From positions 100,888,642 to 100,952,641 of the forward strand of contig CM049306.1 in the NCBI GenBank assembly GCA_026874595.1: a DNA stretch of 64,000 nucleotides, given 5' to 3'. The position numbers and the translations under genes were made by a program. Source of the DNA: Sipunculus nudus. Taxonomy: Eukaryota; Annelida; Sipuncula; Golfingiida; Sipunculidae. Below, one piece after another: positions 62,985 to 64,000 of this stretch. The notes beneath the pieces were generated by a model that was given only the letters and a program-made list of their open reading frames with translations, was not told the DNA's origin and did not search any database. How positions within the stretch are numbered: the stretch's first letter is position 1; each line of letters starts with the position of its first letter.

Positions 62985-64000
62985 CTAGAATATGGGTAGT
63001 CGACAAGCGACTATGTGTATCCGCAGAAATCAGATTGGAACGGGTGAAGCAAGGCATGGATTAATTGGCAAGGGGAATAGAGTGAGGTGTGTTGCATATT
63101 AGCATGGATGTCTGCAGCATAAACGTGAATGTAGGTGGTGCCACCTGTCATAAATCGAGAAAATTGTCCAGGATGTATAAACCTGCAAAATTTAAGGTGG
63201 ATAAGTCAAACCACTGCTGAGATATGAGTGATTTTATCCCAAGGCAGATGAACAGATAGACGCTGTGCATAAGTGGTTGCAGGTGGCGCCACCATTTTTA
63301 GTATGTGTTATAAAGCTATCAAAGGGCTACATTTGTGCAAAGTTTTAAGCCTGATTGGTCAAACTGTTCCCGAGATATGAGCTTGGATGTCTGCAGAGTA
63401 AACATAAATGAAGGTGGCGCCACTTGTCATAAAATCAAGAAAATTGTCCAGGATGTATAAACCTGCAAAATTTCAGGTGGATATGTCAAACCACTGCTGA
63501 GATATGAGTGATTTTATCCCAAGGCGGATGAACAGATGGACGCTGTGCATAAGTGGTTGCAGGTGGCGCCACCAGTTTTGCCTATGATGAAGAGCTATGT
63601 GAGATCTATACACATGCAAAATGTTGGCCCAATCGGTCAAACGGTTCCCGAGTTATGAGCTTGGATGTCTGCAGAGTTAACGTGAATGTGGGTGGCGCCA
63701 CCTGTCATAAAATCGAGAAAATTGTCCAGGATATATAAACTTGCAAAATTTCAGGTGGATAAGTCAAACCACTGCTGAGATATGAGTGATATTATCCCAA
63801 GGCAGATGAACAGATGGACGCTGTGCAAAAATGGTTGCAGGTGGCGCCACCATTTTTTGTGTATGTTATAAAGCTATCAAAGGGCTACATTTGTGCAAAA
63901 TTTTTAGCCTGATCGGTCAAACTGTTCCCGAGATATGCGGGTTTATGTGTGCAAACAGACGCACAAATGGATGCTGGGCAGCAAAAAAAGGTCAGAGGTC
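62985..64000 (+). repeat. type-B tandem array, ~277-bp units, runs off the window
   Basis: Leader CTAGAATATGGGTAGTCGAC as at 54382. TGTCATAAA landmarks at about 63148, 63426 and 63702, each with GTGGCGCCACC palindromes about half a unit away. Continues beyond the right edge. Confidence 0.85.

Overview
This is a window of AT-rich animal nuclear DNA. The genes are split by GT-AG introns, there are dense AT microsatellites, and many inverted-repeat elements, tandem arrays and LTR remnants interrupt introns and spacers. Exons of a mitochondrial ATP-Mg/phosphate carrier and a UPF0489 protein are readable. The GGTGGCGCCACC arrays and hAT-like short elements resemble those of mollusc genomes. I infer a lophotrochozoan, most likely a bivalve mollusc, but the species cannot be read from the sequence. 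No bacterial operon, CRISPR array or intact RNA gene is visible.

Layout. (1) Positions 1-28100, plus strand: a tandem cluster of three paralogous genes for small secreted, cysteine-rich, apparently GPI-anchored proteins. Copy A (479-4410) lacks its first exon, copy B (6747-10440) is complete, and copy C (15255-28100) is complete but inflated. They share exon phases, and exons 3 and 4 are exactly 149 and 142 nt in all copies. Each of exons 2-5 encodes one three-cysteine module, giving 12 cysteines. I do not recognise the family. (2) Positions 22230-27910: a 5.7-kb element with terminal inverted repeats and a TA target duplication, sitting precisely inside the 3' splice site of the last exon of copy C. 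(3) Positions 28100-36950: repeat-rich spacer with a solo LTR, a foldback element and several AT microsatellites. (4) Positions 36997-40824, plus strand: a four-exon gene for a UPF0489 (C5orf22-like) protein with an N-terminal membrane anchor. (5) Positions 40825-51156: spacer; its right part is repeat-poor and may be 3' UTR of the next gene. (6) Positions 51157-61748, minus strand: the last five coding exons of an SLC25A23/24/25-type carrier. Its introns hold large tandem arrays with periods near 338, 250 and 146 bp. Its 5' part lies beyond position 64000.

The three cluster genes probably act at the cell surface or outside the cell. The other two genes are unrelated neighbours, one membrane-anchored and one in the inner mitochondrial membrane. 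The most notable observation is the transposon inside a splice acceptor: the pre-insertion acceptor can still be recognised from the two flanks. The new junction has two AG dinucleotides 5 nt apart, one keeping the reading frame and GPI signal and the other giving an early stop.
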